A stretch of 64,000 nucleotides of DNA from JAAFIW01 sp031414805 (GCA_031414805.1 JANOQJ010000015.1:1-64000); one strand, 5' to 3'. Counted from the first letter of the stretch, positions 56,273 through 64,000 are shown. Numbers and translations: made by a program. Notes: a model not told the origin generated them from the letters alone.

Positions 56273-57082
56273 TTACTGCGAACCCGTCACAGTAAACGCA
56301 TCCATCGCCAGCGAGCCATACAGCACTTCGCGGCTCAGGTAGTTGACTTGTGTGTCGCTGGAATCACCCAGGCCCCCCGCCCCCAGCGCAAAAAACATCG
56401 GCAGGAAGTGGTCATCGGTCGGGTGTGCGCGCACCGCGTGGGGGGCCTGGCTGCGGTAGTTCAACAGGGCGGGCAGGTCGCGGCGAACGACCGCGGCTTC
56501 TGTCCAGCGGGCGAACTCGGTGACGTAGGGGGCCGGTGCATCGTGCAGGACGGGCCGGCCGTTGCTGAAAAACTCTTCCAGGTTGTGCGTCATGCTGCCG
56601 CTGCCAATGATGAGCACGCCCTGCGCACGCAAGCTGGCCAGGGCCTGGCCCATGGCGTAAACCTGTTGCGGGCCGGCGGTTTGAGGGAGCGCCACTTGCA
56701 CCACGGGCACCTGGGCGGCGGGGAACAGGTGCATCAGCGGCACCCAGGCGCCATGGTCTAGCGGGCGTTTGGCGTCGGCCTGGGCAGTCATGCCGGCCTG
56801 GGCCAGCAAATCCATCACCTGCTGGCCCAACGCAGGGTCGCCTGGCGCGGGGTATTGCAGTTGATAGAGAGCGGGCGGAAAACCGCCAAAGTCGTGCCAG
56901 GTGGCGGGGGCGGGCGTGGTCATCACGGCGGGTGCCCGGGCCATCCAGTGCGGCGACATGATGACGACAGCTTTGGGGCTCAATTGAGCTCCCGCCCCTG
57001 TCAATATTGCGCCAGTAGCTCCTGATTCAATAGCAAACATCGGCGAGCCATGGGAGACGAACAGGGCGGGTTGTATGTCCAT
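56273..57082 (-). CDS. ygiD: Class III extradiol dioxygenase (DODA/YgiD-like)
   Basis: 269 residues from the ATG at 57082 (MDIQPALFVSHGSPMFAIES). His residues of the metal site occur in SHGSPM, VIMSPHWMARAP and GSGSMTHNLEEF. It resembles E. coli YgiD, a 4,5-DOPA extradiol dioxygenase. A repeat-like segment (FAIESGATGAILTGAGA) follows the N-terminal His motif. FrnE-like gene ends 1 bp upstream. Confidence 0.9.
   Translation of the reverse strand: MDIQPALFVSHGSPMFAIESGATGAILTGAGAQLSPKAVVIMSPHWMARAPAVMTTPAPATWHDFGGFPPALYQLQYPAPGDPALGQQVMDLLAQAGMTAQADAKRPLDHGAWVPLMHLFPAAQVPVVQVALPQTAGPQQVYAMGQALASLRAQGVLIIGSGSMTHNLEEFFSNGRPVLHDAPAPYVTEFARWTEAAVVRRDLPALLNYRSQAPHAVRAHPTDDHFLPMFFALGAGGLGDSSDTQVNYLSREVLYGSLAMDAFTVTGSQ
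56993..57038 (+). repeat. Dispersed 45-bp repeat, diverged copy inside the dioxygenase gene
   Basis: On the plus strand: GCCCCTGTCAATATTGCGCC followed by AGTAGCTCCTGATTCAATAGCAAA. The gene reads it in reverse as FAIESGATGAILTGA; the TGA expected in this frame is GGC. Confidence 0.75.
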
Positions 57083-57083
57083 A

Positions 57084-57776
57084 TCAAGCGACTTCAGCGG
57101 GGGATAGGGCAGCAATTTGTCTGAGGGCACGCTCAAACGCTTCCGGCGGTTGGCCGCCTTGAATCAGGTGCTGTTTGTTGATTACCACCGACGGCACGGC
57201 GCTGATGCCTTGCGACTGCCAGAACTGCTGGGCCGAGCGCACTTCGGTGGTGAACTCGTCAGACGCCAAAATCTGCGCGGCGCGCGTCGTGTCCAGCCCC
57301 ACATCACCGGCCGCTTGCAACAGCACCTCGTGCGCCGCCAGACCTTTTCCATGTGTGAAAAACGTGATCAGCAAAGCCTTTTTCAAATCGCGCTGCAAAT
57401 CAGCGCTTTGGGTGCCGGCCCAGTGCAGCAGACGGTGCGCATCAAAGGTGTTCCACACCCGGCCCCGCCCCTCGGGCTTGAAGGTAAAACCCACCGCGGC
57501 ACCTCGCTCGCGCAGGGTTTCGCGCATGCCCGCCTGCTGCTGCGGTGTGGAGCCGTACTTTTGTGTCAGGTGCTCGCTCACGTCCTGGCCTTCGGGCGGC
57601 ATCTTGGGGTTTAGCTCAAACGGTTGAAACGTGAGGTGTACTGGCACCCCAAAGTCCGATGCGCTGCCCAGCTTTTCCAGCGCCCGCTCCAGGCTCCACA
57701 AACCCACAGCGCACCAGGGACAGGCCACGTCGGAGACGAAATCGATTTGAATGGGTTGGGGCATGGTGGCTTTCAT
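57084..57776 (-). CDS. DsbA-family FrnE-like oxidoreductase
   Basis: About 230 residues from the ATG at 57776 (or 57764). IQIDFVSDVACPWCAVGLWSLERALEKLG carries the CPWC active site; the insertion domain and GISAVPSVVINKQHLIQGGQPPEAFERALRQI follow, as in the FrnE/2-hydroxychromene isomerase-like group. No signal peptide, so cytoplasmic. It lies just upstream of ygiD on the same strand. Confidence 0.9.
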   Translation of the reverse strand: MKATMPQPIQIDFVSDVACPWCAVGLWSLERALEKLGSASDFGVPVHLTFQPFELNPKMPPEGQDVSEHLTQKYGSTPQQQAGMRETLRERGAAVGFTFKPEGRGRVWNTFDAHRLLHWAGTQSADLQRDLKKALLITFFTHGKGLAAHEVLLQAAGDVGLDTTRAAQILASDEFTTEVRSAQQFWQSQGISAVPSVVINKQHLIQGGQPPEAFERALRQIAALSPAEVA

Positions 57777-57804
57777 GGTTGGGGATTTACGGTGAATCGT
57801 GCTC

Positions 57805-57845
57805 ACGCCCTTGTGGAATCAGCACGACCCGCTATCAAAACATTC
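57805..57845 (+). repeat. Dispersed 45-bp repeat, degenerate copy
   Basis: ACGCCCTTGTGGAATCAGCA followed by CGACCCGCTATCAAAACATTCGT, forward, with the core altered. It lies between the FrnE-like gene and the CHRD gene. Confidence 0.6.
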
Positions 57846-57851
57846 GTAATT

Positions 57852-58298
57852 TCACTGCGCCATCATCTGCCCGCGAATCTCGCCGCCCTTGTTGGCGTCG
57901 GTGTGGATGTTCACGTACCACCGGCCCGCCATCAAATCGGCTGCCTGCGCAGCCGTCAGCGTGGCTTGGCCAGATTGCGGGCTGGTGATCGGGTTGTTAA
58001 ACCCCAGGGCGACGCCCGCGTTTTGTGCCGCGGTGGCCGGGCCATGGAAGTGACCTGCTGTAGCGGGGCCACTCAAGCCGGTGTAGTTCAAATTCCAGGT
58101 GAGCAAGTTGGTGGCTGGATTGAAATTGGCTGTGACCATGCCGGACCCGGCGGTCATGACCGGCGGAATTTCATTGCTACCGCTCAAGGCTGCTTTGAAC
58201 GCAACCATTTTGGCGGTGGGGGCTGTGCTGCAAGCGGCCAGGGCGAATACGGCTGCCGTTGCACACAAAGCCAGGCGAAAACTTCTATGGGTGATCAT
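57852..58298 (-). CDS. CHRD-domain lipoprotein
   Basis: 148 residues from the ATG at 58298. The signal peptide ends in the lipobox LAACS. The CHRD domain is clear: FKAALSGSNEIPPVMTAGSGMVTANFNPATNLLTWNLNYTGLSGPATAGHFHGPA, and GRWYVNIHTDANKGGEIRGQM. Such proteins are exported and of unknown role. The frame extending to 58481 has no ribosome site. Confidence 0.9.
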   Translation of the reverse strand: MITHRSFRLALCATAAVFALAACSTAPTAKMVAFKAALSGSNEIPPVMTAGSGMVTANFNPATNLLTWNLNYTGLSGPATAGHFHGPATAAQNAGVALGFNNPITSPQSGQATLTAAQAADLMAGRWYVNIHTDANKGGEIRGQMMAQ

Positions 58299-58505
58299 GG
58301 TTGTGTCTCCAAAAAATGAGTAATCGACCAAAAAATGTTGGCATCGCAGCTTAAACCGATGGTGCGATTTGTGCATGGCGCCGCGCCCGTTTGCCCACAG
58401 AACCTTCCCGGTCGTCTGTACCAAACGGCGGGGTCTATCGGTTCGGCGCATTATTTGCATGGCCTCTAACACCTGCCTCACTGCCCCATCACATCAGGAC
58501 TTGCC

Positions 58506-58982
58506 ATGACCCCTGCACACCTTTTGCCGCTTCTGCCCCACCGCACGCCCCACACCCTGCAACGCTGCCTGGCGGGTGTTCTCGCCCTGCTGTTGATGAT
58601 GGTGTTGGGTAGCGCCCGCGCCGCCACACTGCGGGCGGCTGACGAGAAAGCGGTCATCACGGTCGTGCAAGCGCAACTGGCGGCGTTTGCGGCAGACGAT
58701 GCGCAAAAGGCTTTCTCGTTCGCCGCCCCCTCCATTCAAAAAATGTTTGAAACCGCACCCAACTTCCTGGCCATGGTCAGGCAGCAATACCCGGTGGTCT
58801 ACCGGCCCGCATCCACCGTGTTTCTCAAACCCGAAACCCGGGATGGGCAAGTGGTGCTGCGCGTGCAATTGACCGACGCCGATGGCCGGGCCTGGCTGGC
58901 GGCCTACAGCCTGCAGCAAGTCAACCGGCAGTGGCGCATTGCCGGTTGTGTGGTGGTGATTAACGAGGCTCGCAGCACCTGA
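58506..58982 (+). CDS. DUF4864 exported protein
   Basis: 158 residues with a signal peptide-like N-terminus (CLAGVLALLLMMVLGSARAATLRAAD). The core ITVVQAQLAAFAADDAQKAFSFAAPSIQKMFETAPNFLAMVRQQYPVVYRPASTVF is the DUF4864 pattern, an NTF2-like fold. Function is unknown. It is divergent from the CHRD gene. Confidence 0.85.
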   Translation: MTPAHLLPLLPHRTPHTLQRCLAGVLALLLMMVLGSARAATLRAADEKAVITVVQAQLAAFAADDAQKAFSFAAPSIQKMFETAPNFLAMVRQQYPVVYRPASTVFLKPETRDGQVVLRVQLTDADGRAWLAAYSLQQVNRQWRIAGCVVVINEARST

Positions 58983-59080
58983 AGCTGTTAACGGCGCCCA
59001 CCACGCTGGGGGTTTGACGAGGTTTGCCGGTCGGTGGACGCTTGAAGCCAAGCATCGGGTTTTTAGATCGAATAGGGCTG

Positions 59081-59124
59081 TAGCCCTTTTGGATATTGCT
59101 CAAGCAGCTATTGATTTAGAAGCA
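59081..59124 (+). repeat. Dispersed 45-bp repeat copy
   Basis: TAGCCCTTTTGGATATTGCT followed by CAAGCAGCTATTGATTTAGAAGC, forward; the next copy follows 40 bp later in the opposite orientation. Confidence 0.9.
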
Positions 59125-59163
59125 AAACGGGTGTTTTTTGGTTGCACTGAGATTCAGGGAACT

Positions 59164-59202
59164 CCTGATTTTGTAGCTGCTTGAGCAGATATTGCTTGGG
59201 CT
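59164..59202 (-). repeat. Dispersed 45-bp repeat copy, partial and inverted
   Basis: CTGATTTTGTAGCTGCTTGA followed by GCAGATATTGCTTGGGCTG, reverse, so the two copies make a large inverted repeat around 40 bp. Confidence 0.85.
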
Positions 59203-59515
59203 GGAGGCCGATTTTGCTCATAACCGGGCGCGATTCAAACGGCTGCGTAGCCCCGCTGAGCCTGGGTGCCGCGGCTATAGTGGCTAGTGAAAAATTGCTG
59301 GTTCAACCGCCTCAGCAATTGACGAAACGTCTCAACCCGCTTGCTGCTTTTTCTGGGAATGTTATGACTGTCAGTTCAAACACGATTGTGGCCAGAACCT
59401 ATCGCGCAAGCGGCTTGGGACGGCTTTTTGGATGCCGGGTTACGGCGACAAAGGCGATGCTGCGGAGGCAGGTTACTGTCTCTGCATATTGAGTTGAGCT
59501 GTCGGGCGCGCCTGC
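59203..59515. other. Intergenic stretch before the RusA-like gene
   Basis: No supported gene in about 310 bp. The short frames lack ribosome sites and family matches. A promoter for the RusA-like gene must lie here; I see no clear -35/-10 pair. Confidence 0.5.
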
Positions 59516-60067
59516 ATGCAGTTCACACTTACTTATGAGGGGCGTCTGAAATCCAACGCGAAGCCCCAGGATAAACACGCGTTGCGGCGCCACTTTCATC
59601 AGCAGCTTTCAACGCTCTGGAACCTCTGGCCGTTGTCTGAGTATCGAGACTGGATTCAGGTTCCTCCTGCAGATAACGCGTTCTCGATCATCAAGCCAGT
59701 GCACGGTTTTTCGTTCGCGCCGCTCGTCTGCGAAAAGCTTCGTGCTGTTGCTGAGCTTGAAGTCGATTTGATTTGGCCACAGAGCCCAGGCTCAATATTT
59801 GTAAGCGGCGGCGATATAGATAACCGCTTGAAGACACTGTTCGATGCGCTGAAAATTCCTTCGGAGCCGACAGCGCTGCCAAAGAACACGGTGCCCCTCG
59901 AAGGCGAGCAGCCATTCTTTTGCCTTCTTGAGGATGACAGTCTCATTTCAAAGGTCACAGTGAATACTGACCGCCTTTTGGAACCTGAGGCAGATCCGTC
60001 GGTTGTTAAGCTGCTTCTACGGGTCAAGACAAGGAATCTTGGGGACCAATGGAAACAACTTCCCTGA
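59516..60067 (+). CDS. RusA-like protein
   Basis: 183 residues. Residues around 100-112 and 140-150 (GGDIDNRLKTLFDALKIP and LLEDDSLISKVTVNTDRL) match the RusA Holliday-junction resolvase pattern (KPDxDNLxKxxxDAL...DDxxV). Acidic residues needed for metal binding are present. The N-terminal 90 residues are not typical. Phage-derived resolvases are usually smaller, so function is uncertain. Lower GC content. It is followed by another unknown gene. Confidence 0.55.
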   Translation: MQFTLTYEGRLKSNAKPQDKHALRRHFHQQLSTLWNLWPLSEYRDWIQVPPADNAFSIIKPVHGFSFAPLVCEKLRAVAELEVDLIWPQSPGSIFVSGGDIDNRLKTLFDALKIPSEPTALPKNTVPLEGEQPFFCLLEDDSLISKVTVNTDRLLEPEADPSVVKLLLRVKTRNLGDQWKQLP

Positions 60068-60165
60068 ATAAACCGATTGCTAACCTGTTTCTCGAGCCGG
60101 CTCGGGTCGGCAATCCGCTGCTCGCGGCTCAGTTTCAACCTTAGGCCTCGGAAGGAGCGCTCCCG

Positions 60166-60513
60166 GTGGACGTCACATATGACAATTCAAAGTACATCGC
60201 TAGTTTCGACGTCGGTGCATACGATGCTGAGCTTGGCGACAAGTTGGCGTTCATCTATCTCGTCAAGATGAAGTTTGATGGCGAAGAGGTATTTGCTGGT
60301 GTGTCAGCTAATAAGGAGTTCAAGTCACTGCTAGTGCATCTTCAGTTCAATGACTTCACTGTTCTGTCTAATGTCAAGGCACTCTGCCAGAGGAATCTTG
60401 ACGGCGAGGGGCGCGTCAAGAGCGACTACAAGGGTGCACTTGACGCCGCTGATCCCGGCCGAAGGGGTTCTGGTGCCCTCAAGGAGCGCGCAAAAATGAA
60501 CAGGCTGTTGTAA
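60166..60513 (+). CDS. Hypothetical protein after the RusA-like gene
   Basis: 115 residues from a GTG at 60166 with a strong AAGGAG site. The sequence MDVTYDNSKYIASFDVGAYDAELGDKLAFIYLVKMKFDGEEVFAGVSANKEF is unrecognised, the tail is basic. Probably co-transcribed with the RusA-like gene (98-bp gap). Confidence 0.55.
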   Translation: MDVTYDNSKYIASFDVGAYDAELGDKLAFIYLVKMKFDGEEVFAGVSANKEFKSLLVHLQFNDFTVLSNVKALCQRNLDGEGRVKSDYKGALDAADPGRRGSGALKERAKMNRLL

Positions 60514-60653
60514 GGGCATCTACCGTCCATCCGGGTCAAACCAATACCCCACGCAATACACCGAGCCGATGGCTTAGCCCTGGGGGACGCACTTTGCGAA
60601 TTTTGCGGCACAGGTTTTTGATGTAGCTGTCAATCGCCAGGTGCCACGCCGCC

Positions 60654-61058
60654 TCAAACCCCCACGTTGCGCATCCAGTCCGCCGTCTCAAAAAAGCTTT
60701 GCTGCAAGCGCTTGCGCAGCGCGTCGTCCACACCGGTTTCGCCCATCGCCTGGTCCATGCAGGCCAGCCACTGGTCGCGCTCCAGGATGCCGATTTTGAA
60801 GGGCAGGTGGCGGGCGCGCAGCATGGGGTGGCCCAGGCGCTCGGTGTACAGCTGGGGGCCGCCGAGCCAGCCGCACAAGAACCAGAACAGGCGCTGGCGC
60901 GCTTCAGTCAGCTCGCTGCCGTGAACGGCGCGCAGGGCGGTGTAGGCCGGGTCCAGATCCATCAGGTCGTAAAAGCGCTCCACCAGGGCGCGTACCTTTT
61001 CTTGCCCGCCTATCCATTCGAAGGGGGTGTCAAACGGTGGTTTTTCTTGGATATTCAT
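60654..61058 (-). CDS. Group II truncated haemoglobin
   Basis: 134 residues. The globin pattern PFEWIGGQEKVRALVERFYDLMDLDPAYTALRAVHGSELTEARQRLFWFLCGWLGGPQLYTERLGHPMLRARHLPFKI is complete, with the proximal His in GHPMLRARHLPF and Trp near the end. Binds O2 or NO; likely in NO or redox defence. The 140 bp upstream (60514-60653, on the other side) hold no gene I can support. Confidence 0.9.
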   Translation of the reverse strand: MNIQEKPPFDTPFEWIGGQEKVRALVERFYDLMDLDPAYTALRAVHGSELTEARQRLFWFLCGWLGGPQLYTERLGHPMLRARHLPFKIGILERDQWLACMDQAMGETGVDDALRKRLQQSFFETADWMRNVGV

Positions 61059-61081
61059 GGTTTTATGGTAAAAATGGCCAT

Positions 61082-61126
61082 CAGCCCTTATAGATACTGC
61101 TCAAGCAGCTATATAAATAATAGCAA
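61082..61126 (+). repeat. Dispersed 45-bp repeat copy
   Basis: CAGCCCTTATAGATACTGCT followed by CAAGCAGCTATATAAATAATAGC, forward, upstream of the haemoglobin gene. Confidence 0.9.
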
Positions 61127-61138
61127 ACTGCGGCGGTA

Positions 61139-61304
61139 TTGATACGGCCCGAATAAGTATCAAATTTCCGTTCGGGCTGAGGTGGCTGTTCCGGTCATCG
61201 TGAGGCGGCTGTTCCGACCGTCCTGAGGTATCGAAGGAAGGAAGCCCTCGCGAGCCCTTCGATACCTCAGGGCGAACGGTTAATACTTCTTCGGGCCGTA
61301 TCAA
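61139..61304. repeat. Nested inverted repeat, 166 bp
   Basis: Outer arms TTGATACGGCCCGAA (61139-61153) and TTCGGGCCGTATCAA (61290-61304) are perfect. Inner arms CCGTTCGGGCTGAGG and CCTCAGGGCGAACGG also pair, and the middle has GTATCGAAGG/CCTTCGATAC. It resembles a composite of the 51218 type of element. Confidence 0.8.
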
Positions 61305-61340
61305 TAAGCATACGATTTGCAGTCTCCGGCTGGCACGCCA

Positions 61341-61418
61341 TTGGGGTCAGAGTCCAATTTCGTATGGGTTCCACGCGCGCCGATTCAGACCGCGTCCTGA
61401 ATTGGAATCTGACCCCAA
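61341..61418. mobile_element. 78-bp palindromic element, copy 3
   Basis: TTGGGGTCAGAGTCCAATTT begins and TGACCCCAA ends it; the arms match copies 1 and 2 while the middle is more diverged. Confidence 0.85.
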
Positions 61419-61593
61419 ATGCTTGGAACCTCTGCATAACCTCTGGCGAGTCAGCGCGAATGCAGATCGGGATGCAGCGCAAGGCGGAAAATGAAACCAA
61501 TAGTTCGACTATTGGTGAGTTTTTCAACGCCGCGATGCGCCCGAGGCTGCGTTTGGGCTGGCCGTCAGGGGTTTTGCAGAGGTTCCCTTATCC
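61419..61593. other. Short intergenic remainder downstream of the permease gene
   Basis: No gene is supported. AATAGTTCGACTATT forms a small palindrome. It could be a decayed insertion-sequence end but nothing more can be shown. Confidence 0.4.
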
Positions 61594-64000
61594 CTACTGC
61601 GCCGCCTGCCGCAGGGTCTGCACCACGGGCCGGTTCAGCACCTCACGCAAGCCCCACCAGCCTGCCGCCCACGCCAGCAGCGCGCCCGCCAGCGCACCGG
61701 CCAGTGGCACCAACGGCGAGGCGGTCCAGTCGAATTCGAAGGCGTAGCGGGCCAGGCCCCAGCCGACCACCACGGCCACCAGGCTGGCCAGAAAACCGGC
61801 CAGCAGGCCCACGCCGATCAGCTCGGCACGCTGCACCTGGCGCAGCAGGCTGGAGCGCGCGCCCACCGCCCGCATGATGGCGAACTCGCGGGCGCGCTCC
61901 TCGCGCGTGGCGGTCACGGCGGCAAACAGCACCACCACACCAGCGGCCAGGGTGAAGGCGAACAAAAACTCCACCGCGCGGATCACTTTGTCGAGCACGC
62001 CCTGCACCTGGGTGATGGTGGCGGTCATGTCCACGTTGGTGATGTTGGGGAAAGTTTTTACAATCTGGTTGTCAAAGCCCTTGCGCTCGGGCGCGCGGAA
62101 AGCGCTCATATAGGTCACCGGCACATCGGCCAGTTGGTCCACCGGGAAGATGACGAAAAAGTTGGCCCGCATGGAGCCCCAGTCGACCTTGCGCAGCGAC
62201 GTGACGCGGGCTTCTTTTTGAATGCCCGCAATGTCAAATCGCATGCTGTCGCCCAATTTCAGGTTCAGGGTTTTGGCAATGCCTTCTTCCACGCTGATGG
62301 TGTCACCCTGCCCGGCTGTCCAGCTGCCTGCAATCAGGGGGTTGTGGCCCGGCTGCTCGGCGCTGTTCGACAGGTTGAACTCACGGTCGACCAGGCGCTT
62401 GGCGCGGTCTTCGGTGTACGTGTCGGGCGACACAGCCTGGCCGTTCACCGCAATCAGGCGACCGCGGATCATGGGGTACCAGTCGTAGCGCTTGACGCCA
62501 TCGTTTTTCAACATGGTTTGAAATGCGTCACCCTGGTCAGGCTGCACGTTGATGACGAAGCGGTTGGGCGCGTCAACCGGCGTGGCCTTGCGCCAGCTGG
62601 CAATTAAATCGGTGCGCAGCAGCACCAACAAAATCAGCGCCAGCAGGCCGACAGCGAGACTGCTCACTTGGACAACCGTATAGGCCGGACGGGCCGAAAT
62701 CTGGCGCGTGGCCAGCACCAGCCAGCGCGGCGCGGTGGCTTCATTGACCACCTTGCGCAGCAGCTTCACGGCCACCCAGCTCAGGCCCGCAAACAGCACC
62801 ACCGCTACCGCAAAACCACCCACGGCAATGGCACCCAGCAACAAGTCGCTGCTGGCGGCAATCAGCAGCGCCGCAAAGCCCGCCACACCCAGGCCCAGCA
62901 CCGCCAGCGAAGTGGGTTTCAGGTTGCCCACATCGCGGCGAATCACGCGCAGCGGGGGCACTTGCGCCAGTTGCAGCACGGGCGGCAGGCCGAAGGCAAA
63001 CATCAAAGTCAGCCCCATGCCCACACCGAAAAACACGGGCCACAAGGTGGCAGCAGGCAAAGCGGCATCCACCAAACCGGCCAGCAGCAACACAAACACG
63101 TGGTGCACTGCAAAGCCAATGGCCACGCCCAGCAACGCAGCAAACAGGCCGACGAGCGCAAATTCAAAGGTGTAGGCCAGGGCCATGGTGCGCTGGGGCT
63201 GGCCGAGCACGCGCAGCATGGCGCAGTCATCCAGGTGGCTGGCGGCAAAGCCACGCGCGGCCAGGGCCACGGCCACGGCGCTCAGCAGCGCGGCCAGCAG
63301 GGCCACCAGGTTCAGAAATTTCTCGGCGCGGTCCAGCGTTTGGCGCATTTCGGGGCGACCGCCTTCAAAGGATTCGAGACGCACGCCGCGCGCTTCGCCT
63401 TTTTTCAGCTCTGCATCGGCCCACTGACTGTAGGCGCGCACCTGGTTGTCGTTACCCGCCACGGCCATGCGGTAGGTCACGCGGCTGGCGGGTTGAATCA
63501 GGTTGGTGGCCAGGATGTCGGCCGACGAAATCATGGCGCGCGGCGCCAGGGTGGCAAAACCAGCGCCCCGGTCGGGCTCGTTGACGATGATGCGGCTGAT
63601 GCGCAGGCTGGCGTCACCCACCAGCAGGTTGTCGCCCAATTTGAGCTGCAGCGACTCCAGCAGCGACGCATCCACCCACACCTGGCCCTGCGCCGGCACC
63701 TCGCGGGTGGTTTGGCCGGGGCTGTCGGGCGCGTCGGCCACGGTGAGCTTGCCGCGCAGCGGGTAGCCCGCCTGCACCGCCTTGAGCGCGACCAGCTTGC
63801 TCGCACCGCCCTGCCCTTCCGTGGCGCGGCCCATGGTGGGGAAACCCAGCGTGCCGGCCACTTGCAGGCCCTGGCGGCGCGCCTCGTCGATGAAGATTTG
63901 CGGCGTGGGGTTGTCGCTGGCAATCACCGCGTCGCCACCCAGCAGCTGGCGTGCATCACGCATCAAACCGCCTTGCAAACGATCTGCAAAAAAGCCCACC
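61594..64000 (-). CDS. FtsX-like ABC transporter permease, N-terminus outside window
   Basis: About 802 residues are visible, open to the right edge. Two FtsX/MacB-type permease blocks: one around LVALLAALLSAVAVALAARGFAASHLDDCAMLRVLGQPQRTMALAYTFEFALVGLFAALLG and one at the C-terminus (VEFLFAFTLAAGVVVLFAAVTATREERAREFAIMRAVGARSSLLRQVQRAELIGVGLLAGFLA). Between them lie large periplasmic domains. It resembles the YbbP family. Such permeases work with a YbbA-like ATPase, not in view. Function is unknown. Confidence 0.85.
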   Translation of the reverse strand, partial: VGFFADRLQGGLMRDARQLLGGDAVIASDNPTPQIFIDEARRQGLQVAGTLGFPTMGRATEGQGGASKLVALKAVQAGYPLRGKLTVADAPDSPGQTTREVPAQGQVWVDASLLESLQLKLGDNLLVGDASLRISRIIVNEPDRGAGFATLAPRAMISSADILATNLIQPASRVTYRMAVAGNDNQVRAYSQWADAELKKGEARGVRLESFEGGRPEMRQTLDRAEKFLNLVALLAALLSAVAVALAARGFAASHLDDCAMLRVLGQPQRTMALAYTFEFALVGLFAALLGVAIGFAVHHVFVLLLAGLVDAALPAATLWPVFFGVGMGLTLMFAFGLPPVLQLAQVPPLRVIRRDVGNLKPTSLAVLGLGVAGFAALLIAASSDLLLGAIAVGGFAVAVVLFAGLSWVAVKLLRKVVNEATAPRWLVLATRQISARPAYTVVQVSSLAVGLLALILLVLLRTDLIASWRKATPVDAPNRFVINVQPDQGDAFQTMLKNDGVKRYDWYPMIRGRLIAVNGQAVSPDTYTEDRAKRLVDREFNLSNSAEQPGHNPLIAGSWTAGQGDTISVEEGIAKTLNLKLGDSMRFDIAGIQKEARVTSLRKVDWGSMRANFFVIFPVDQLADVPVTYMSAFRAPERKGFDNQIVKTFPNITNVDMTATITQVQGVLDKVIRAVEFLFAFTLAAGVVVLFAAVTATREERAREFAIMRAVGARSSLLRQVQRAELIGVGLLAGFLASLVAVVVGWGLARYAFEFDWTASPLVPLAGALAGALLAWAAGWWGLREVLNRPVVQTLRQAAQ

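Noticed and set aside
61341..61593. Possible intact insertion sequence near the 78-bp element
   Set aside because: No transposase frame is present between the repeat and the permease gene.

Overview
The window is about 60 % GC and reads as the chromosome of a betaproteobacterium, most likely a Comamonadaceae member of the Rhodoferax/Polaromonas type (inferred from gene content, codon use and the protein families; no rRNA gene is present to confirm it). It carries no prophage, CRISPR array, tRNA or intact insertion sequence that I can see. It is rich in small accessory modules (six toxin-antitoxin pairs and one alarmone-synthetase cassette) and in short interspersed repeats.

Layout. 1-14681 is a purine (urate/allantoin) catabolism region: a partial glycerate 2-kinase (glxK), urate hydroxylase puuD, xdhC, 5-hydroxyisourate hydrolase, a GntR regulator, allantoinase puuE, a fused OHCU decarboxylase/allantoate amidohydrolase, an M20 amidohydrolase and an NMT1/SsuA-type ABC transporter. 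It is interrupted by a HigBA-like pair, a three-gene DUF1016 nuclease - ParA ATPase - RelA/SpoT synthetase cassette, and a RelE/RHH pair. 14682-20972 holds small hypotheticals, a toxin-antitoxin pair, an orphan ureD, a quinone oxidoreductase, an EamA transporter, an ICMT-like methyltransferase and an SDR gene broken by a nonsense codon. 21010-25566 has an unusual operon of two exported proteins plus a membrane Ser/Thr kinase, then the RNase P RNA gene on the other strand. 25671-33684 is mixed housekeeping: M48 protease, cysteine synthase, FAD oxidoreductase, MntA/HepT, htpX, a DUF3025 protein, pyrC. 33828-39566 is a glutamate/aspartate uptake and aspartase block (gltLKJI, a second binding protein, aspA). 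39756-51154 has regulators, an uncharacterised two-gene unit behind a 27-bp palindrome, a GST, MAPEG, CsbD, BON, a flavodoxin and two pirins. 51383-56053 mixes toxin-antitoxin pairs and an Rhs remnant with plsC-like, cdsA-like and ruvC genes. 56273-64000 ends with a dioxygenase, a DsbA-like protein, exported small proteins, a RusA-like protein, a truncated haemoglobin and a partial FtsX-type permease.

How it works together. The purine genes give a near-complete route from urate through 5-hydroxyisourate, OHCU, allantoin and allantoate towards glyoxylate and glycerate. A TGTATACA palindrome upstream of both the GntR gene and the ABC transporter suggests one shared regulator. The glt/asp block imports acidic amino acids and deaminates aspartate to fumarate.

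The strongest unexplained signals are: (1) a roughly 45-bp interspersed repeat with about two dozen copies that also lies in frame inside at least six protein genes; in the three reverse-orientation coding copies the repeat's own TGA is replaced by three different sense codons; (2) the DUF1016-ParA-alarmone synthetase cassette, a candidate defence system; (3) the kinase operon; (4) two homologous RelE-type toxins paired with unrelated antitoxin folds, one pair bracketed by direct copies of a 78-bp palindromic element.
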